Shown here: in pieces, positions 27,888 to 38,070 of the stretch
Numbering within the stretch: position 1 is the stretch's first letter
How the letters are laid out: each line of letters opens with the position of its first letter
Source of the DNA: an uncultured Sulfitobacter sp.
GTDB taxonomy: Bacteria > Pseudomonadota > Alphaproteobacteria > Rhodobacterales > Rhodobacteraceae
Assembly: GCF_947502895.1 (NCBI RefSeq)
Contig: NZ_CANNBM010000001.1
Span: 186,001 to 250,000 of the forward strand
Length of the DNA: 64,000 bases
Reading direction: 5' to 3'
Translations under genes and position numbers: made by a program
Notes under the pieces: generated by a model
Databases searched by the model: none
The model's input: only the letters and a program-made list of their open reading frames with translations
What the model was told of the DNA's origin: nothing

Positions 27888-28498
27888 AGAACGGCAGTGC
27901 CCTCCGGCGTTGTGAAATGCGCGGTCAGCTGGGGGACATCACCAGGCTTGAACTCGACACGCCTGTCCACCAGCAGAGGCGCCAGCAAAGCACCAAGTAC
28001 CGAGGCTTTGGGGTGCTGCACCGTGAGGGTTGTGATGCGGCAGCCTTTTTGGGCCATACGCGGCGCAGGATGAGCATCCCCGATCCACTGGATAAGTGCA
28101 GGCGCGCAATTGTCGTAGGGCAGCACACCGCTGGCCGGAACCGCCATGCGCCAGCGCAAATCACCGCGTTGTAAATCAACAGGTTGCCCGAACCCGTCAG
28201 GCAACCCCGCCAGCGTGGCATCCAGATCATCACAGCGGCAAATCCAGTTCGTCAGGCGCGGCACCCCGCTGAAATTATCCAAATCAAACCACCGTGGACG
28301 CGTGGGCGCAGGCGCATCAGGATTGATCGCTATTGCCTCGAGGTACATCCCGTCTTCCAAACCCAGCAGCGTATTGTGGGTATGAAACACTGCATGTTCA
28401 CCCCCCTGCTGCAGCGGGACGCCCAATGCACCTTCCGCATGCGCAGTCGCAGCGGCGAGCGTTTCACCCGCCACCGCTATATGGTCAAATGTAATCAT
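27881..28498 (-). CDS. VOC/glyoxalase-like domain protein
   Basis: A 205-residue protein beginning [46 protein letters not shown], the pattern of the glyoxalase-like (PF13468-type) VOC fold. Two beta-alpha-beta repeats seem present. Methylmalonyl-CoA epimerase is also a VOC protein and the gene abuts mutase scpA with a 4-nt overlap, but the sequence does not look like classical epimerase. A role in the pathway is therefore only suggested by position. Confidence 0.7.
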   Translation of the reverse strand: MITFDHIAVAGETLAAATAHAEGALGVPLQQGGEHAVFHTHNTLLGLEDGMYLEAIAINPDAPAPTRPRWFDLDNFSGVPRLTNWICRCDDLDATLAGLPDGFGQPVDLQRGDLRWRMAVPASGVLPYDNCAPALIQWIGDAHPAPRMAQKGCRITTLTVQHPKASVLGALLAPLLVDRRVEFKPGDVPQLTAHFTTPEGTAVLC

Positions 28499-30639
28499 GC
28501 GCGCGCGGCACGGATGAGTTTCAGAATATCCTGCGCCGCGTTGGGGATGTTTGTTCCAGGACCAAAGATCGCCTTTACCCCCGCATCATAGAGAAACTGA
28601 TAATCCTGCTGTGGGATAACACCGCCGCAAATTACCAGAATATCCTCGGCACCCGCCTCTTTCAGCGCCTTGACCAATTGTGGTGCCAGCGTCTTGTGGC
28701 CAGCCGCCTGAGAGCTGATGCCGATCACATGCACGTCGTTGTCCACCGCGTCCTGCGCAGCCTCTGCAGGCGTCTGGAAAAGCGGGCCAACATCCACATC
28801 AAAACCAATATCAGCAAAGGCTGTCGCAATCACTTTTGCGCCACGGTCGTGACCGTCTTGCCCCATCTTTACAACCAGCATCCGCGGGCGCCGGCCCTCA
28901 TCTTCGGCAAAGTCCTCAACCGATTTCTGGATCGCGGCAAAGCCTTCGTCGCCCTCATAAGCAGCACCGTAAACCCCTGCGAGGGTCTTTACCTCTGCGC
29001 GGTGACGTCCGAACTCTTCTTCCATGGCCATGCTGATTTCTCCTACGGTGGCACGGGCGCGGGCGGCCTCTACGGCAGCTTCCAACAGGTTTCCGCCCTC
29101 ACGGGCGCGGCGCGACATCTCGGTCAGTGCGGCGTTGCACGCCACCTCGTCACGTGTGGCACGAATGGTCTTGAGGCGGGCGATCTGGCTGTCGCGCACG
29201 GCGACGTTGTCCACATCCATAATGTCGATGGCATCTTCCTTGTCGCGGCGATACTTATTCACCCCCACGATCACGTCTGTGCCACGATCGATCCCCGCCT
29301 GACGCTGCGCTGCGGCCTCTTCAATCCGCAGCTTGGGCATACCGCTGGCCACAGCCTTGGTCATGCCGCCCATTTCCTCGACTTCCTCAATCAGCTTCCA
29401 CGCAGCCTCTGCCATGTCGTGGGTCAGCTTTTCAACGTAATAGGACCCCGCGAGCGGATCGACCACATTCGTCACACCCGTCTCTTCTTGCAGGATCAGC
29501 TGGGTGTTACGCGCGATGCGGGATGAGTTTTCGGTGGGCAGGGCAATCGCCTCGTCCAGCGCGTTGGTGTGCAGCGATTGGGTGCCGCCCAGAACCGCCG
29601 ACATCGCCTCATAGGCCGTGCGGATCACGTTGTTATAGGGGTCTTGCTCTTGCAGGCTCACGCCACTGGTCTGGCAATGGGTGCGCAACATACTCGATTT
29701 CGGGTTCTTCGGCTCAAACTCGGCCATGATGCGGCTCCACAACAAACGTGCTGCACGCAGTTTTGCGGCCTCCATGAAAAAATTCATACCGATACAGAAG
29801 AAAAAGCTCAGACGCGGCGCGAATTTATCCACGTCCATGCCGGCGGCAATCGCTGTGCGCACATATTCACGGCCATCGGCGAGAGTGAAGGCTAGCTCTT
29901 GTACAAGGTTCGCACCTGCTTCTTGCATGTGATAGCCCGAGATCGAAATGGAGTTAAACTTCGGCATCTCGTTGGCGGTGTATTCAATGATATCCGCGAT
30001 GATCTTCATCGAAGGCTCAGGCGGGTAGATATAGGTGTTGCGCACCATGAACTCTTTCAGGATGTCGTTCTGGATGGTTCCAGACAGCACGGCGCGACTG
30101 TGCCCTTGCTCCTCCCCCGCGACGATGAAGTTGGCGAGGATCGGGATCACCGCGCCATTCATCGTCATCGAGACGGAAACTTTGTCGAGCGGGATACCAT
30201 CAAAGAGGATTTTCATATCCTCGACGCTGTCGATCGCAACGCCCGCTTTGCCCACATCACCCTCGACGCGCGGGTGATCGCTATCATAGCCGCGGTGGGT
30301 TGCCAGATCAAAGGCGACCGAAACACCCTGCTGCCCCGCTGCCAATGCGCGGCGATAAAATGCGTTGCTTTCCTCGGCTGTGGAGAAACCCGCATATTGG
30401 CGGATCGTCCACGGACGGCCCGCATACATCGTCGCTTTGACACCGCGGGTATACGGCCCCTCGCCGGGTATGCCGCCCAGATGGTCCACGCCATCCAGAT
30501 CTTCGGCCGTGTAGAGGGGAGCGACATCGATCCCCTCAAGTGTTTTCCATGTCAGATCATCCAGCGGGCGGCCCCGCAGCTCACCCTCAGCCAGTTTGCG
30601 CCAATCGTCCTTGGATGCGGGGGTTGGTTTGTTGGTCAT
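28495..30639 (-). CDS. scpA: Methylmalonyl-CoA mutase
   Basis: A complete 714-residue B12-dependent mutase converting (R)-methylmalonyl-CoA to succinyl-CoA. The substrate domain contains [22 protein letters not shown] and [20 protein letters not shown]. The C-terminal cobalamin domain has [30 protein letters not shown] with the axial-ligand His. The start has AAGGA about 7 nt upstream. Its first 53 nt overlap the end of the preceding gene in another frame. With pccA and pccB it completes the propionyl-CoA to succinyl-CoA route. Confidence 0.95.
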   Translation of the reverse strand: MTNKPTPASKDDWRKLAEGELRGRPLDDLTWKTLEGIDVAPLYTAEDLDGVDHLGGIPGEGPYTRGVKATMYAGRPWTIRQYAGFSTAEESNAFYRRALAAGQQGVSVAFDLATHRGYDSDHPRVEGDVGKAGVAIDSVEDMKILFDGIPLDKVSVSMTMNGAVIPILANFIVAGEEQGHSRAVLSGTIQNDILKEFMVRNTYIYPPEPSMKIIADIIEYTANEMPKFNSISISGYHMQEAGANLVQELAFTLADGREYVRTAIAAGMDVDKFAPRLSFFFCIGMNFFMEAAKLRAARLLWSRIMAEFEPKNPKSSMLRTHCQTSGVSLQEQDPYNNVIRTAYEAMSAVLGGTQSLHTNALDEAIALPTENSSRIARNTQLILQEETGVTNVVDPLAGSYYVEKLTHDMAEAAWKLIEEVEEMGGMTKAVASGMPKLRIEEAAAQRQAGIDRGTDVIVGVNKYRRDKEDAIDIMDVDNVAVRDSQIARLKTIRATRDEVACNAALTEMSRRAREGGNLLEAAVEAARARATVGEISMAMEEEFGRHRAEVKTLAGVYGAAYEGDEGFAAIQKSVEDFAEDEGRRPRMLVVKMGQDGHDRGAKVIATAFADIGFDVDVGPLFQTPAEAAQDAVDNDVHVIGISSQAAGHKTLAPQLVKALKEAGAEDILVICGGVIPQQDYQFLYDAGVKAIFGPGTNIPNAAQDILKLIRAARA

Positions 30640-31624
30640 GGGACTGTCCTTTTGTTAACGCTCCTGCTGGCAGGCTGAAGCCTGCTCTTTTGCGGGAGGG
30701 ATCCTCTGTCAGTGTCGCAAGCCCATCCGCACCAGCGGTGAGCCACATCAAATCGTCGGCATAGTCTTCGCGTAGACTGGCCGCTTGCGCGGGCGTGAAG
30801 GGGTTCCACCGCCCCTCGCCCTGTGCCAAATGGTCGGGCAGATCGTCGGACGACATACCGTTTTCCGCCAGCCTGTCGCGCAACATACCCACATCGGGTG
30901 AGCGGTTGAGCCAGCATTCCGCCTGATAATGCGGGGCCGGACGGCCGGTGGCTTGGGCCATAACCTTATCCACCTGCCCTGCAAACTGTTCAAACGGCAA
31001 TATCTTTATCTGTGCGTTGGGCAAGGCACAGGCCAGATCGGTGATTACATCACGCCACGTGCGCGGGCTGCTGGCCAGTGCCGCAATACGGGCCGCATTG
31101 GGCAAGGCATGCCCGCGCCCTACCCCGTATGCGGAGACGGAAGACCACCACAAATCCTGTGCGCGGATCGACATCACTACACGTGTGATACCCCCCTCGA
31201 ACGCCGCATCAAGGCGGGCCATACGCTCGCCCATCGCGGGGTAAAGAGATGCGGCACGCAGGCACGCACGCGGCGCGCCGATCATATTTTCCTCGGTCAC
31301 AAGAAGCCGCTCGGCCCCTGCCCGTCTGGCTTGGGCCACATGCATCCGCAGCCGCCCCATCGCGCGGCGTTGCAAGTTGCGCCCGTTGAGCATACGCGGC
31401 GGCGCAAACAATCCGTCAAACAACCCATTGCGCAGCATATGCGGCTCCCAAAGAGCTGTGCCGTCATCCACAAGGCGCGCGCGGTTGCCCCGTGCATAGT
31501 GCTGAAAACTGGTAGAGCCTGTCCGATGGGCCCCCACGTGCAGAATGATATCCATAAGCCGAGCAATGCCTTTTCGCAAAGAGGCCGCCGCCGGCAGCCC
31601 TGTGAGAGAAACTGCGGCATTCAT
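30587..31624 (-). CDS. Sulfotransferase-like P-loop protein
   Basis: A 345-residue protein with [18 protein letters not shown] near residue 26, a PAPS-binding P-loop-like motif of sulfotransferase-type proteins, followed by [19 protein letters not shown] that could be the 3'-phosphate-binding strand and Arg. Acceptor unknown. The ATG 31624 has GAGG 9 nt upstream; ATG 31555 is an alternative that starts directly at the P-loop domain. The 3' end overlaps scpA by 53 nt, unusual for unrelated genes and suggesting linked translation. Confidence 0.65.
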   Translation of the reverse strand: MNAAVSLTGLPAAASLRKGIARLMDIILHVGAHRTGSTSFQHYARGNRARLVDDGTALWEPHMLRNGLFDGLFAPPRMLNGRNLQRRAMGRLRMHVAQARRAGAERLLVTEENMIGAPRACLRAASLYPAMGERMARLDAAFEGGITRVVMSIRAQDLWWSSVSAYGVGRGHALPNAARIAALASSPRTWRDVITDLACALPNAQIKILPFEQFAGQVDKVMAQATGRPAPHYQAECWLNRSPDVGMLRDRLAENGMSSDDLPDHLAQGEGRWNPFTPAQAASLREDYADDLMWLTAGADGLATLTEDPSRKRAGFSLPAGALTKGQSHDQQTNPRIQGRLAQTG

Positions 31625-31723
31625 GCGGCAAAACCTCTTGCAGCGGACTTAATGGTAAAAATGGCGCGATCCACCTTCGCAATCGCGGATATCCCCCCTA
31701 TATATGAGGCAGAGGGAGAGCAT

Positions 31724-32176
31724 ATGAAATCTTTGTTAGGTGCTGTTATTATTGCGGTTTCCGCCAGTAGCGGACAGGCACAAACCCTGTTTTCACCCGA
31801 CCTTCCAGTAATGGTAAGGCAGGCCAGTGAAACGGATTTGAGTGAATTTAAATGGAAAAAACGCCCCGTCATCGTCTTTGCCGATTCCGAGGATGATCCT
31901 GCGTTTATCGAACAGATAGAACTGCTTGCACGAGGTGCCGAGGGCCTCAGCACGCGCGATGTAGTGGTGATCGTCGATACCGACCCCGACGGGCGCAGCG
32001 ACATCAGGTTGCGGATGCGGCCCCGTGGGTTCATGCTGACACTGGTGGGAAAGGACGGCGCGGTAAAGCTGCGCAAGCCCTTCCCGTGGAGCGTGCGCGA
32101 AATCACCCGCAGCATCGACAAGATGCCGATGCGGCAGCGCGAAATCCGCGATGCGAAAGAAGCGCCCGAAGGGTAG
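31724..32176 (+). CDS. DUF4174 exported protein
   Basis: A 150-residue protein with a signal peptide (MKSLLGAVIIAVSASSGQAQ) and a thioredoxin-like-looking DUF4174 domain (LSEFKWKKRPVIVFADSEDDPAFIEQIELL, FMLTLVGKDGAVKLRKPFPWSVREITRSIDKMPMRQREI). No CxxC is present, so redox activity is unlikely. The ATG 31724 has AGAGGGAGAG upstream; an upstream in-frame extension is a shadow of the opposite gene. It is the only plus-strand gene in this stretch. Confidence 0.75.
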   Translation: MKSLLGAVIIAVSASSGQAQTLFSPDLPVMVRQASETDLSEFKWKKRPVIVFADSEDDPAFIEQIELLARGAEGLSTRDVVVIVDTDPDGRSDIRLRMRPRGFMLTLVGKDGAVKLRKPFPWSVREITRSIDKMPMRQREIRDAKEAPEG

Positions 32177-32179
32177 ATA

Positions 32180-32201
32180 CCGTGGGCGATACCGCCCACG
32201 G
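32180..32201. terminator. Hairpin between convergent DUF4174 and pccA genes
   Basis: Perfect 9-bp inverted repeat CCGTGGGCG / CGCCCACGG with a 4-nt loop, four bases after the DUF4174 stop and 25 bases from the pccA stop. The A-run after it does not give a classical terminator for the plus strand. It probably marks the 3' ends of both messages. Confidence 0.5.
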
Positions 32202-32225
32202 AAAAAGTTATGTCAGGTGTGAGGG

Positions 32226-34271
32226 TCACTCGAATTCCATGATGACATCATCAACGGCGAGGCTGTCTCCAGCATCTGCGTTGATCTGTGTCACAACACC
32301 CTTACGCTCGGCGCGCAGGATGTTCTCCATTTTCATGGCCTCGATTGTACATAGGGCCTGACCCTCCTGCACTTCGTCGCCCACGGCCACATCCAGTTTC
32401 ACCACCAGACCCGGCATCGGGCACAGCAGCAGCTTGGACGTGTCTGGTGGCACCTTCACAGGCATCTTGCGCGCCATTTCCGCCTGTAGCGGCGTGCGCA
32501 CATGCACCTTCAGATCGGCACCACGGGTACGGATACGGAAACCGCCCGAGATTTTCCCGACCTTCAGGATCAACGGCGCGTCAGAGACGGTCATGGTCGC
32601 AAGGTGATCACCCGGTGTCCAATCGCCCGACACGCGCAGGGTGTCGCCGCCTTCAAACGTCACCGAAGCACCCGCCTGATCCGCCGCTATCGTCACATCA
32701 AAGCTGTGGTCTTGCACGGTCACATTCCAATGCGTACCCACTTTACGTTCGTGATTATCCATCCGACCTGAGACACGCGCACGGCGAATTTCGGCCACAC
32801 GGTGCATTGCTGCTGTCGCAGCTGCAATACGGCGCAATTCGCTTTCGGGCAGCTCAACCCCTTCAAAACCATCGGGATACTGCTCTTCAATAAAGGCTGT
32901 CGTCATCTCGCCCGCAACAAAGATCGAGTGATCCATAACAGCACTCAGGAACGGCAGGTTATGACCAATGCCTTCAACCTCGAAGCTGTCCAAAGCCACG
33001 CGCATCCGCTCAATCGCTTCGCCGCGTGTTGGGGCCCATGTACACAGTTTCGCAATCATCGGATCGTAATACATGCTGATCTCGCCGCCTTCATAGACGC
33101 CGGTATCATTGCGCACAGCAGTCTCGCCTGCGGGGGCATCATCCTGCCATTTGCCATTGTCCAGCAGCGGACCCGCCGCAATTTCGGATGGCGGACGGTA
33201 CCGCGTCAGACGGCCGATCGAAGGTAGAAAGCCGCGATAAGGGTCTTCTGCATACAAACGGTTCTCGATGGCCCAACCATTGATCTGTACATCTTCCTGC
33301 TTGATGCTCAGCGGCTCACCATTGGCGACACGGATCATCTGCTCGACCAGATCAACACCCGTGATCAGCTCGGTTACAGGGTGTTCCACCTGAAGGCGCG
33401 TGTTCATCTCAAGGAAGTAAAAGTTTTTGTCGCCGTCCACAATGAACTCGACCGTACCTGCGCTGGTGTATCCCACAGCCTGCGCCAGTGCGACTGACTG
33501 TTCACCCATCGCTTTACGCGTGGCTTCGTCCAGAAACGGGCTGGGCGCTTCTTCGACAACTTTCTGGTTACGGCGCTGGATCGAACATTCCCGCTCGTTC
33601 AGGTAAATTCCGTTGCCATGTGCATCACAGAGCACCTGAATTTCGATGTGGCGCGGCTGGGTCACGAATTTCTCGATGAAAATACGGTCGTCGCCAAACG
33701 AATTGGCTGCCTCGTTCTTGGAGCTTTGGAAACCCTCGCGCGCTTCTTCATCGTTCCACGCGATACGCATGCCCTTACCGCCGCCGCCGGCAGAGGCTTT
33801 GAGCATGACCGGATAGCCAACCTCATTCGAAATCTTCACCGCCTCATCCGCATCGGCGATCAGGCCCATATAGCCCGGCACTGTGCTAACGCCCGCCTCT
33901 TTGGCGATCTTCTTGGAGGTGATTTTATCCCCCATCTTTTCAATCGCACCAACAGGGGGGCCGACAAACGCCACGCCGGCAGCATCTAGCGCCTCGGCGA
34001 ATTTGGAGTTCTCGGACAAAAAGCCATAACCCGGATGCACCGCTTGCGCGCCAGAGGCTTTGACCGCCTCCATCACCTTGTCGATCACGATGTAGGACTG
34101 GTTCGCTGGAGGCGGGCCAATGTGGATCGCCTCATCTGCCATTTGCACATGCAGCGCCTGCTTGTCTGCGTCAGAATAGATCGCAACAGTAGATATGCCC
34201 ATTTTGCGCGCGGTCTTGATGACACGGCAGGCAATCTCGCCCCTGTTGGCGATCAGGATCTTGTTAAACAT
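32226..34271 (-). CDS. pccA: Propionyl-CoA carboxylase alpha subunit (biotin carboxylase and biotin carrier)
   Basis: A 681-residue protein with an N-terminal biotin carboxylase (FNKILIANRGEIACRVIKTARKMGI, KASAGGGGKGMRI ATP grasp, NTRLQVEHPVTE), a middle BT-interaction region, and a C-terminal biotin carrier whose lysine lies in EAMKMEN. Together with PccB it carboxylates propionyl-CoA to methylmalonyl-CoA. Length matches bacterial PccA. Three small genes lie between it and the cupin/pccB end of the cluster. No TTTGCAAA box was seen directly in front of it. Confidence 0.95.
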   Translation of the reverse strand: MFNKILIANRGEIACRVIKTARKMGISTVAIYSDADKQALHVQMADEAIHIGPPPANQSYIVIDKVMEAVKASGAQAVHPGYGFLSENSKFAEALDAAGVAFVGPPVGAIEKMGDKITSKKIAKEAGVSTVPGYMGLIADADEAVKISNEVGYPVMLKASAGGGGKGMRIAWNDEEAREGFQSSKNEAANSFGDDRIFIEKFVTQPRHIEIQVLCDAHGNGIYLNERECSIQRRNQKVVEEAPSPFLDEATRKAMGEQSVALAQAVGYTSAGTVEFIVDGDKNFYFLEMNTRLQVEHPVTELITGVDLVEQMIRVANGEPLSIKQEDVQINGWAIENRLYAEDPYRGFLPSIGRLTRYRPPSEIAAGPLLDNGKWQDDAPAGETAVRNDTGVYEGGEISMYYDPMIAKLCTWAPTRGEAIERMRVALDSFEVEGIGHNLPFLSAVMDHSIFVAGEMTTAFIEEQYPDGFEGVELPESELRRIAAATAAMHRVAEIRRARVSGRMDNHERKVGTHWNVTVQDHSFDVTIAADQAGASVTFEGGDTLRVSGDWTPGDHLATMTVSDAPLILKVGKISGGFRIRTRGADLKVHVRTPLQAEMARKMPVKVPPDTSKLLLCPMPGLVVKLDVAVGDEVQEGQALCTIEAMKMENILRAERKGVVTQINADAGDSLAVDDVIMEFE

Positions 34272-34319
34272 GTGCTAGGCCCTTTTGTATTGTGAAAGAG
34301 TGGTGTGGAACGCAAAACA

Positions 34320-34345
34320 CCCCGCTGGCGATGCGGCCAGCGGGG
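34320..34345 (-). terminator. Terminator-like hairpin after the small lipoprotein gene
   Basis: Perfect 10-bp inverted repeat CCCCGCTGGC (34320-34329) / GCCAGCGGGG (34336-34345). Read on the minus strand it is followed by TGTTTTG. It lies 43 nt past the stop of the 68-aa lipoprotein gene and before pccA, so it may end or attenuate that transcript. Confidence 0.6.
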
Positions 34346-34387
34346 GATTGCATTGAAACAGCGGGTGCAACGCACCCGAAGCGAATA

Positions 34388-34594
34388 TTAGTTACAGTCG
34401 ACCAGTTTGCTCTGACAGGCGAGCACTGTGGCACCCGCGCCGATGGCCGCCGATTGCAGGACGGCGCCGCTGGTGACAACAGCCGCCCCTGCCCCGACAG
34501 CCGCGCCAACGGCCGCTTGCTCGGGGATTGTATCGCCACAGGCGGCAATGCTGCCGACAACGGCGATTGTGAGAATAATCTTGAATGGCCCCAT
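34388..34594 (-). CDS. Small glycine/alanine-rich lipoprotein in the pcc cluster
   Basis: A 68-residue predicted lipoprotein: signal MGPFKIILTIAVVGSIAAC with the lipidated Cys at residue 19, then a segment of GAAVGAGAAVVTSGAV type that resembles a glycine-zipper, and a C-terminal Cys pair region (ACQSKLVDC). The ATG 34594 is chosen because it begins the signal; an in-frame ATG at 34645 would add a basic leader. Function unknown. Confidence 0.65.
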   Translation of the reverse strand: MGPFKIILTIAVVGSIAACGDTIPEQAAVGAAVGAGAAVVTSGAVLQSAAIGAGATVLACQSKLVDCN

Positions 34595-34683
34595 GCCCGT
34601 TTTCCTTTTTGATTTTGGTCCGGTGCACAGACGCGACATGGACAAGCGTGGTCCCGTCTCATCGCAGGCACCGCACAGCGCTC

Positions 34684-34728
34684 AAAAAGGACGGGCAGCG
34701 CGGCGGAGGGACTTGCCTGCTGCCCGTC
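34684..34728 (-). terminator. Rho-independent terminator, minus strand
   Basis: Perfect 10-bp stem GACGGGCAGC / GCTGCCCGTC (34690-34699 and 34719-34728). On the minus strand the second arm is followed by CCTTTTT. It lies downstream of the 120-aa gene ending at 34899 in an otherwise empty stretch of about 300 nt (34595-34898). Confidence 0.7.
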
Positions 34729-34898
34729 AAAGGAAGGGGTGTGGTTTTGAGACGAGATACGCGCAAGCTCATGAACCCAGCGCACCGTCATGTTTACCGT
34801 GGCAGTGAAAGACGCCGCCGCAAAGCACCGCTTTGCACACAGGCCGATATCGGCCAAGGTTCGCTGAATTTGGGGCAAGCTGCGCAACATCATGCCGA

Positions 34899-35261
34899 TC
34901 ACTCGCCTATAATGTCAGGAAATGCAGCACGGGCCGCGCGGAGATCAATAACCAGCATCGCCTCATAGTCGGCAGGGTCAAACGGATCGGTCGCAGGGAT
35001 CACCTCACGGCCAAAGAACCAGGACAGGCGCCCCGCATCCAGATTGCCCCGCTCGAACGGTTCTGTGCCGAAATTTTCCCATAAAGCTTTGAAAAATGCC
35101 TCATCCGCACGGCGGTCCGGCGCACGGCGGTCCGAGCGGCGTTCGCGCGCAGCCAACGGCGTAGCCCCTTTGGGGTTGGCGCGGCGTAGGGTAAATTGGA
35201 AATCGGTTCCGGGCAGTCGGCCGGGGAACCCGCGATGTTTCAGCATATAGGCTAGTGCCAT
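34899..35261 (-). CDS. Conserved-looking hypothetical protein, 120 aa
   Basis: A soluble 120-residue protein with no signal peptide. The middle is very rich in Arg (ARERRSDRRAPDRRADEAFFKALWENFG) and the end is acidic and ordered-looking (WFFGREVIPATDPFDPADYEAMLVIDLRAARAAFPDIIGE). No family was recognised. Position between pccB and pccA, same strand, suggests cotranscription with the 48-aa lipoprotein upstream. Confidence 0.55.
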   Translation of the reverse strand: MALAYMLKHRGFPGRLPGTDFQFTLRRANPKGATPLAARERRSDRRAPDRRADEAFFKALWENFGTEPFERGNLDAGRLSWFFGREVIPATDPFDPADYEAMLVIDLRAARAAFPDIIGE

Positions 35262-35330
35262 GCAGCGCCCTCCGCGGTTAAGGGCTTAGGTTGGGTCAGG
35301 GCGGGCGCGGACGCCCACCCTGTATGTGAA

Positions 35331-35477
35331 TTACTTGTACTTGCCTGTGTAAACGGGCTCTTGGCTGATCGGCTCTGGATCAACCACGACAAATTCTTCG
35401 ACCTGCTGCTCGCGCGCACAGGCAGCAACGGCGACCAAAAGGCCGAATGTTGCCAAAAGTTTGATGCTCTTCGACAT
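35331..35477 (-). CDS. 48-aa lipoprotein in the pcc cluster
   Basis: Very short gene read directly from the sequence: MSKSIKLLATFGLLVAVAAC is a lipoprotein signal (lipobox VAAC, Cys20). A 28-residue acidic mature peptide (AREQQVEEFVVVDPEPISQE then PVYTGKYK) follows. A good AGGAG site lies 6 nt before the ATG. Small lipoproteins of this type are, as I recall, often found between pccB and pccA in Rhodobacteraceae. Function unknown; it could be a periplasmic or outer-membrane peptide. Confidence 0.7.
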   Translation of the reverse strand: MSKSIKLLATFGLLVAVAACAREQQVEEFVVVDPEPISQEPVYTGKYK

Positions 35478-35691
35478 CTGTATCTCCTGTCACTTGTTGT
35501 ACGGGACGGTTTTGTGAAACCTGCCATTTTTCCCGCAATAGATGCAGGCAGCACGGATGTGCCGCCCATGGGCATCTTACCCAAGCTCGGGCGATGTGGA
35601 TATGTGGATAAATCTGTGGACAAATTCTGTGACGCATTAGCCGCAAAAAGTTGTTCACATGAGGGGTGAGCCGCAAGATATTGTGTATGCA

Positions 35692-36069
35692 TCAAAATTC
35701 ATCCCACATACAGATACCGTTTTCAGGACGAAACGACTCGAAATACTGCACCGCATCAGGGTCAGGCTGACCAAATTCAGTAATCCGATCCATAAAAGAG
35801 ATCACAATCTTGTCCCCCTGCAGCGCATATTCCGCCATGTAAGGCAGCGCCAGTGCCTCGCAAAGATGCGCCATATCCTGCCCCGCGACCTCGTAGGGCA
35901 CCTGCGCGGCCCCCGCCGCAATCTGTGGTGTCAAAAACCGAAAGCGCAGATAGGTAGTCGTCTCTTGCGCATCGACCAATACCTCGTGCAACGTGACGTC
36001 TTGGCCCGAGGGGACCTCAGCCGCGGCCAATGGCATCGCAAACAGTGCAAGGGAAGTAGCCAGCCTCAT
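35692..36069 (-). CDS. Exported hypothetical protein (DUF6497-like)
   Basis: A 125-residue protein with a signal peptide (MRLATSLALFAMPLAAAEVP) and a compact mature domain (TLHEVLVDAQETTTYLRFRFLTPQIA, MAHLCEALALPYMAEYALQGDKIVISFMDR) ending WDEF. It resembles the DUF6497 group of Rhodobacteraceae; this is from memory and function is unknown. Two Cys residues may form a disulfide. The start overlaps the cupin gene stop by 4 nt (ATGA). Confidence 0.65.
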   Translation of the reverse strand: MRLATSLALFAMPLAAAEVPSGQDVTLHEVLVDAQETTTYLRFRFLTPQIAAGAAQVPYEVAGQDMAHLCEALALPYMAEYALQGDKIVISFMDRITEFGQPDPDAVQYFESFRPENGICMWDEF

Positions 36070-36461
36070 GGCGCTTCGGCCGGTTGGGTATCGAACGCAG
36101 CGGGCGAGACGATTTCAACCAGCTCCATATCGTCGGAATGGCGCACTTCGCGGTGACGGATGCCCGAAGGCTGGAGAACGCAAGAGCCTGCGCGCAGAAC
36201 ATGCTCACCCTCCCCCTCATACTCGAACACCACCCAGCCTTGGGTCACATAGACCATCTGGAAATCCAGATCATGGGTGTGCCACGTGCCGGGGCTTTCC
36301 ATTCCTGGTACGGCGCGGATGACATGCGCACCGAATTTACCAGCTGTCGCCTCCGAGACGCCAAGCTGGCGATACTCGAAGAACGGACGCAGGCCAGCGC
36401 CTTCAAACACGCCGCTATCGGCGTGGCTGATGGTAAACCCTGATGTGGACCAAACGCTCAT
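36066..36461 (-). CDS. Cupin-domain protein
   Basis: A 131-residue single-domain cupin. Metal-site motif 1 is WHTHDLDFQMVYVTQGWVVFEYEG and motif 2 contains HVLRAGSCVLQPSGIRHREVRHSDD. A role in the propionate pathway is only suggested by its place 7 nt after the pccB stop. The start ATG 36461 was chosen to begin SVWSTSGFTISHAD; upstream in-frame sequence to 36533 overlaps pccB and looks spurious. Confidence 0.75.
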   Translation of the reverse strand: MSVWSTSGFTISHADSGVFEGAGLRPFFEYRQLGVSEATAGKFGAHVIRAVPGMESPGTWHTHDLDFQMVYVTQGWVVFEYEGEGEHVLRAGSCVLQPSGIRHREVRHSDDMELVEIVSPAAFDTQPAEAP

Positions 36462-36468
36462 TCCGCAC

Positions 36469-38001
36469 CTACAGGGGAATGTTGTCGTGCTTCTTCCACG
36501 GCTTGTGGGTCTTTTTATTCCGCAGGCTGGCAAAAGCGCGGGCGATGCGTTTGCGGGTGCTGCGCGGCTGGATTACCTCGTCGATGAACCCCCGCTCGGC
36601 TGCAACAAAGGGGTTCGCAAACCGCTCTTCATAGTTGGCAGCATGCTGGGCGATCTTTTCGGGATCGTTCAGATCGGCACGGTGAATGATCTCGGTCGCA
36701 CCTTTCGCGCCCATGACCGCAATTTCGGACGTGGGCCATGCATAGTTAAAATCGGCCTTGAGGTGCTTGGACGCCATAACAACATACGCACCGCCGTAGG
36801 CCTTGCGCGTAATCACGGTGACCATAGGTACAGTCGCCTCGCCATATGCATAAAGCAGCTTGGCCCCGTGTTTGATTACGCCGCCATATTCCTGTGACAC
36901 ACCTGGCAAAAAGCCCGGCACGTCAACCAGGGTAAGGATCGGAATTTCAAACGCATCGCAAAAGCGGACAAAACGCGCAGCCTTGCGGGCGCTGTCGATG
37001 TCCAGAACGCCCGCAAGAACCATCGGCTGGTTCGCAACCACGCCCACGGTCCGGCCTTCTATGCGGATAAAACCGGTGATGATGTTCTTGGCAAACTCTT
37101 CCTGAATCTCGTAAAAATCGCCCTCATCCGCCAGCTTGAGGATCAGTTCCTTCATGTCGTAAGGGGTATTGGCGTTTTCCGGCACCAAAGTATCAAGCGA
37201 TGACTCGATGCGGTCCGGCTCGTCAAAGAACGGGCGCACCGGTGGTTTTTCGCGGTTGTTAGCTGGCAGGAAATCGACCAGACGGCGGACCTCGGCCAGC
37301 GCCTCCACATCGTTTTCGAACGCTGCATCCGCGACGGAGGATTTGCGTGTGTGGGTGGTGGCACCGCCCAATTCTTCGGCAGTGACCTGTTCATTCGTGA
37401 CCGTCTTGACCACGTCAGGGCCAGTCACAAACATGTAAGAGCTGTCTTTGACCATAAAGATGAAATCGGTCATCGCAGGAGAGTACACAGCACCACCGGC
37501 ACATGGCCCCATGATGACACTGATCTGTGGCACGACACCTGATGCCTCGATGTTGCGCTGGAACACATCGCCGTAACCAGCAAGGCTGTCGACACCTTCC
37601 TGAATACGTGCGCCGCCAGAATCGTTGATGCCGATAATCGGCGCGCCGTTTTGCACAGCCATATCCATGATCTTGCAAATCTTCTTGGCGTGTGTGGCTG
37701 AAACGGAGCCACCCAGTACGGTAAAGTCCTGTGCAAAAACATAGACGAGACGCCCGTTAATCGTACCCCAGCCCGTGACAACGCCGTCACCCGCCGGTTT
37801 TTGATTTTCCATCCCGAAATCGGTGCAACGGTGCGTGACGAACATATCAAACTCTTCAAAAGAGCCTTCATCGAGCAGCAAGTGCACACGCTCACGCGCG
37901 GTGAGTTTGCCGCGCCCGTGCTGCGCATCAATACGTTTTTGCCCGCCACCAAGACGCGCATCATCGCGTCGGTCGTCAAGCTGTTGCAAGATATCTTTCA
38001 T
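36469..38001 (-). CDS. pccB: Propionyl-CoA carboxylase beta subunit (carboxyltransferase)
   Basis: A 510-residue carboxyltransferase that moves CO2 from biotin to propionyl-CoA. The crotonase-type blocks are clear: [56 protein letters not shown] in the first half and [50 protein letters not shown] in the second. The start has GGAGGA 8 nt upstream. The promoter region carries TTTGCAAA repeats expected for ScfR/PccR control. Confidence 0.95.
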   Translation of the reverse strand: MKDILQQLDDRRDDARLGGGQKRIDAQHGRGKLTARERVHLLLDEGSFEEFDMFVTHRCTDFGMENQKPAGDGVVTGWGTINGRLVYVFAQDFTVLGGSVSATHAKKICKIMDMAVQNGAPIIGINDSGGARIQEGVDSLAGYGDVFQRNIEASGVVPQISVIMGPCAGGAVYSPAMTDFIFMVKDSSYMFVTGPDVVKTVTNEQVTAEELGGATTHTRKSSVADAAFENDVEALAEVRRLVDFLPANNREKPPVRPFFDEPDRIESSLDTLVPENANTPYDMKELILKLADEGDFYEIQEEFAKNIITGFIRIEGRTVGVVANQPMVLAGVLDIDSARKAARFVRFCDAFEIPILTLVDVPGFLPGVSQEYGGVIKHGAKLLYAYGEATVPMVTVITRKAYGGAYVVMASKHLKADFNYAWPTSEIAVMGAKGATEIIHRADLNDPEKIAQHAANYEERFANPFVAAERGFIDEVIQPRSTRKRIARAFASLRNKKTHKPWKKHDNIPL

Positions 38002-38070
38002 GGACGGATCCTCCCATCGGATTGCTTGCCGACCTACCTAGCGGAGTGGGGAGCCGAGACAAAGGATGAT

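Noticed and set aside
30929..31723. N-terminal extension of the DUF4174 frame
   Set aside because: It overlaps the sulfotransferase-like gene on the other strand; the real start has a ribosome site and signal peptide at 31724.
32226..34387. ScfR box in front of pccA
   Set aside because: No TTTGCAAA octamer was seen between 34272 and 34387, so pccA is probably read from an upstream promoter.
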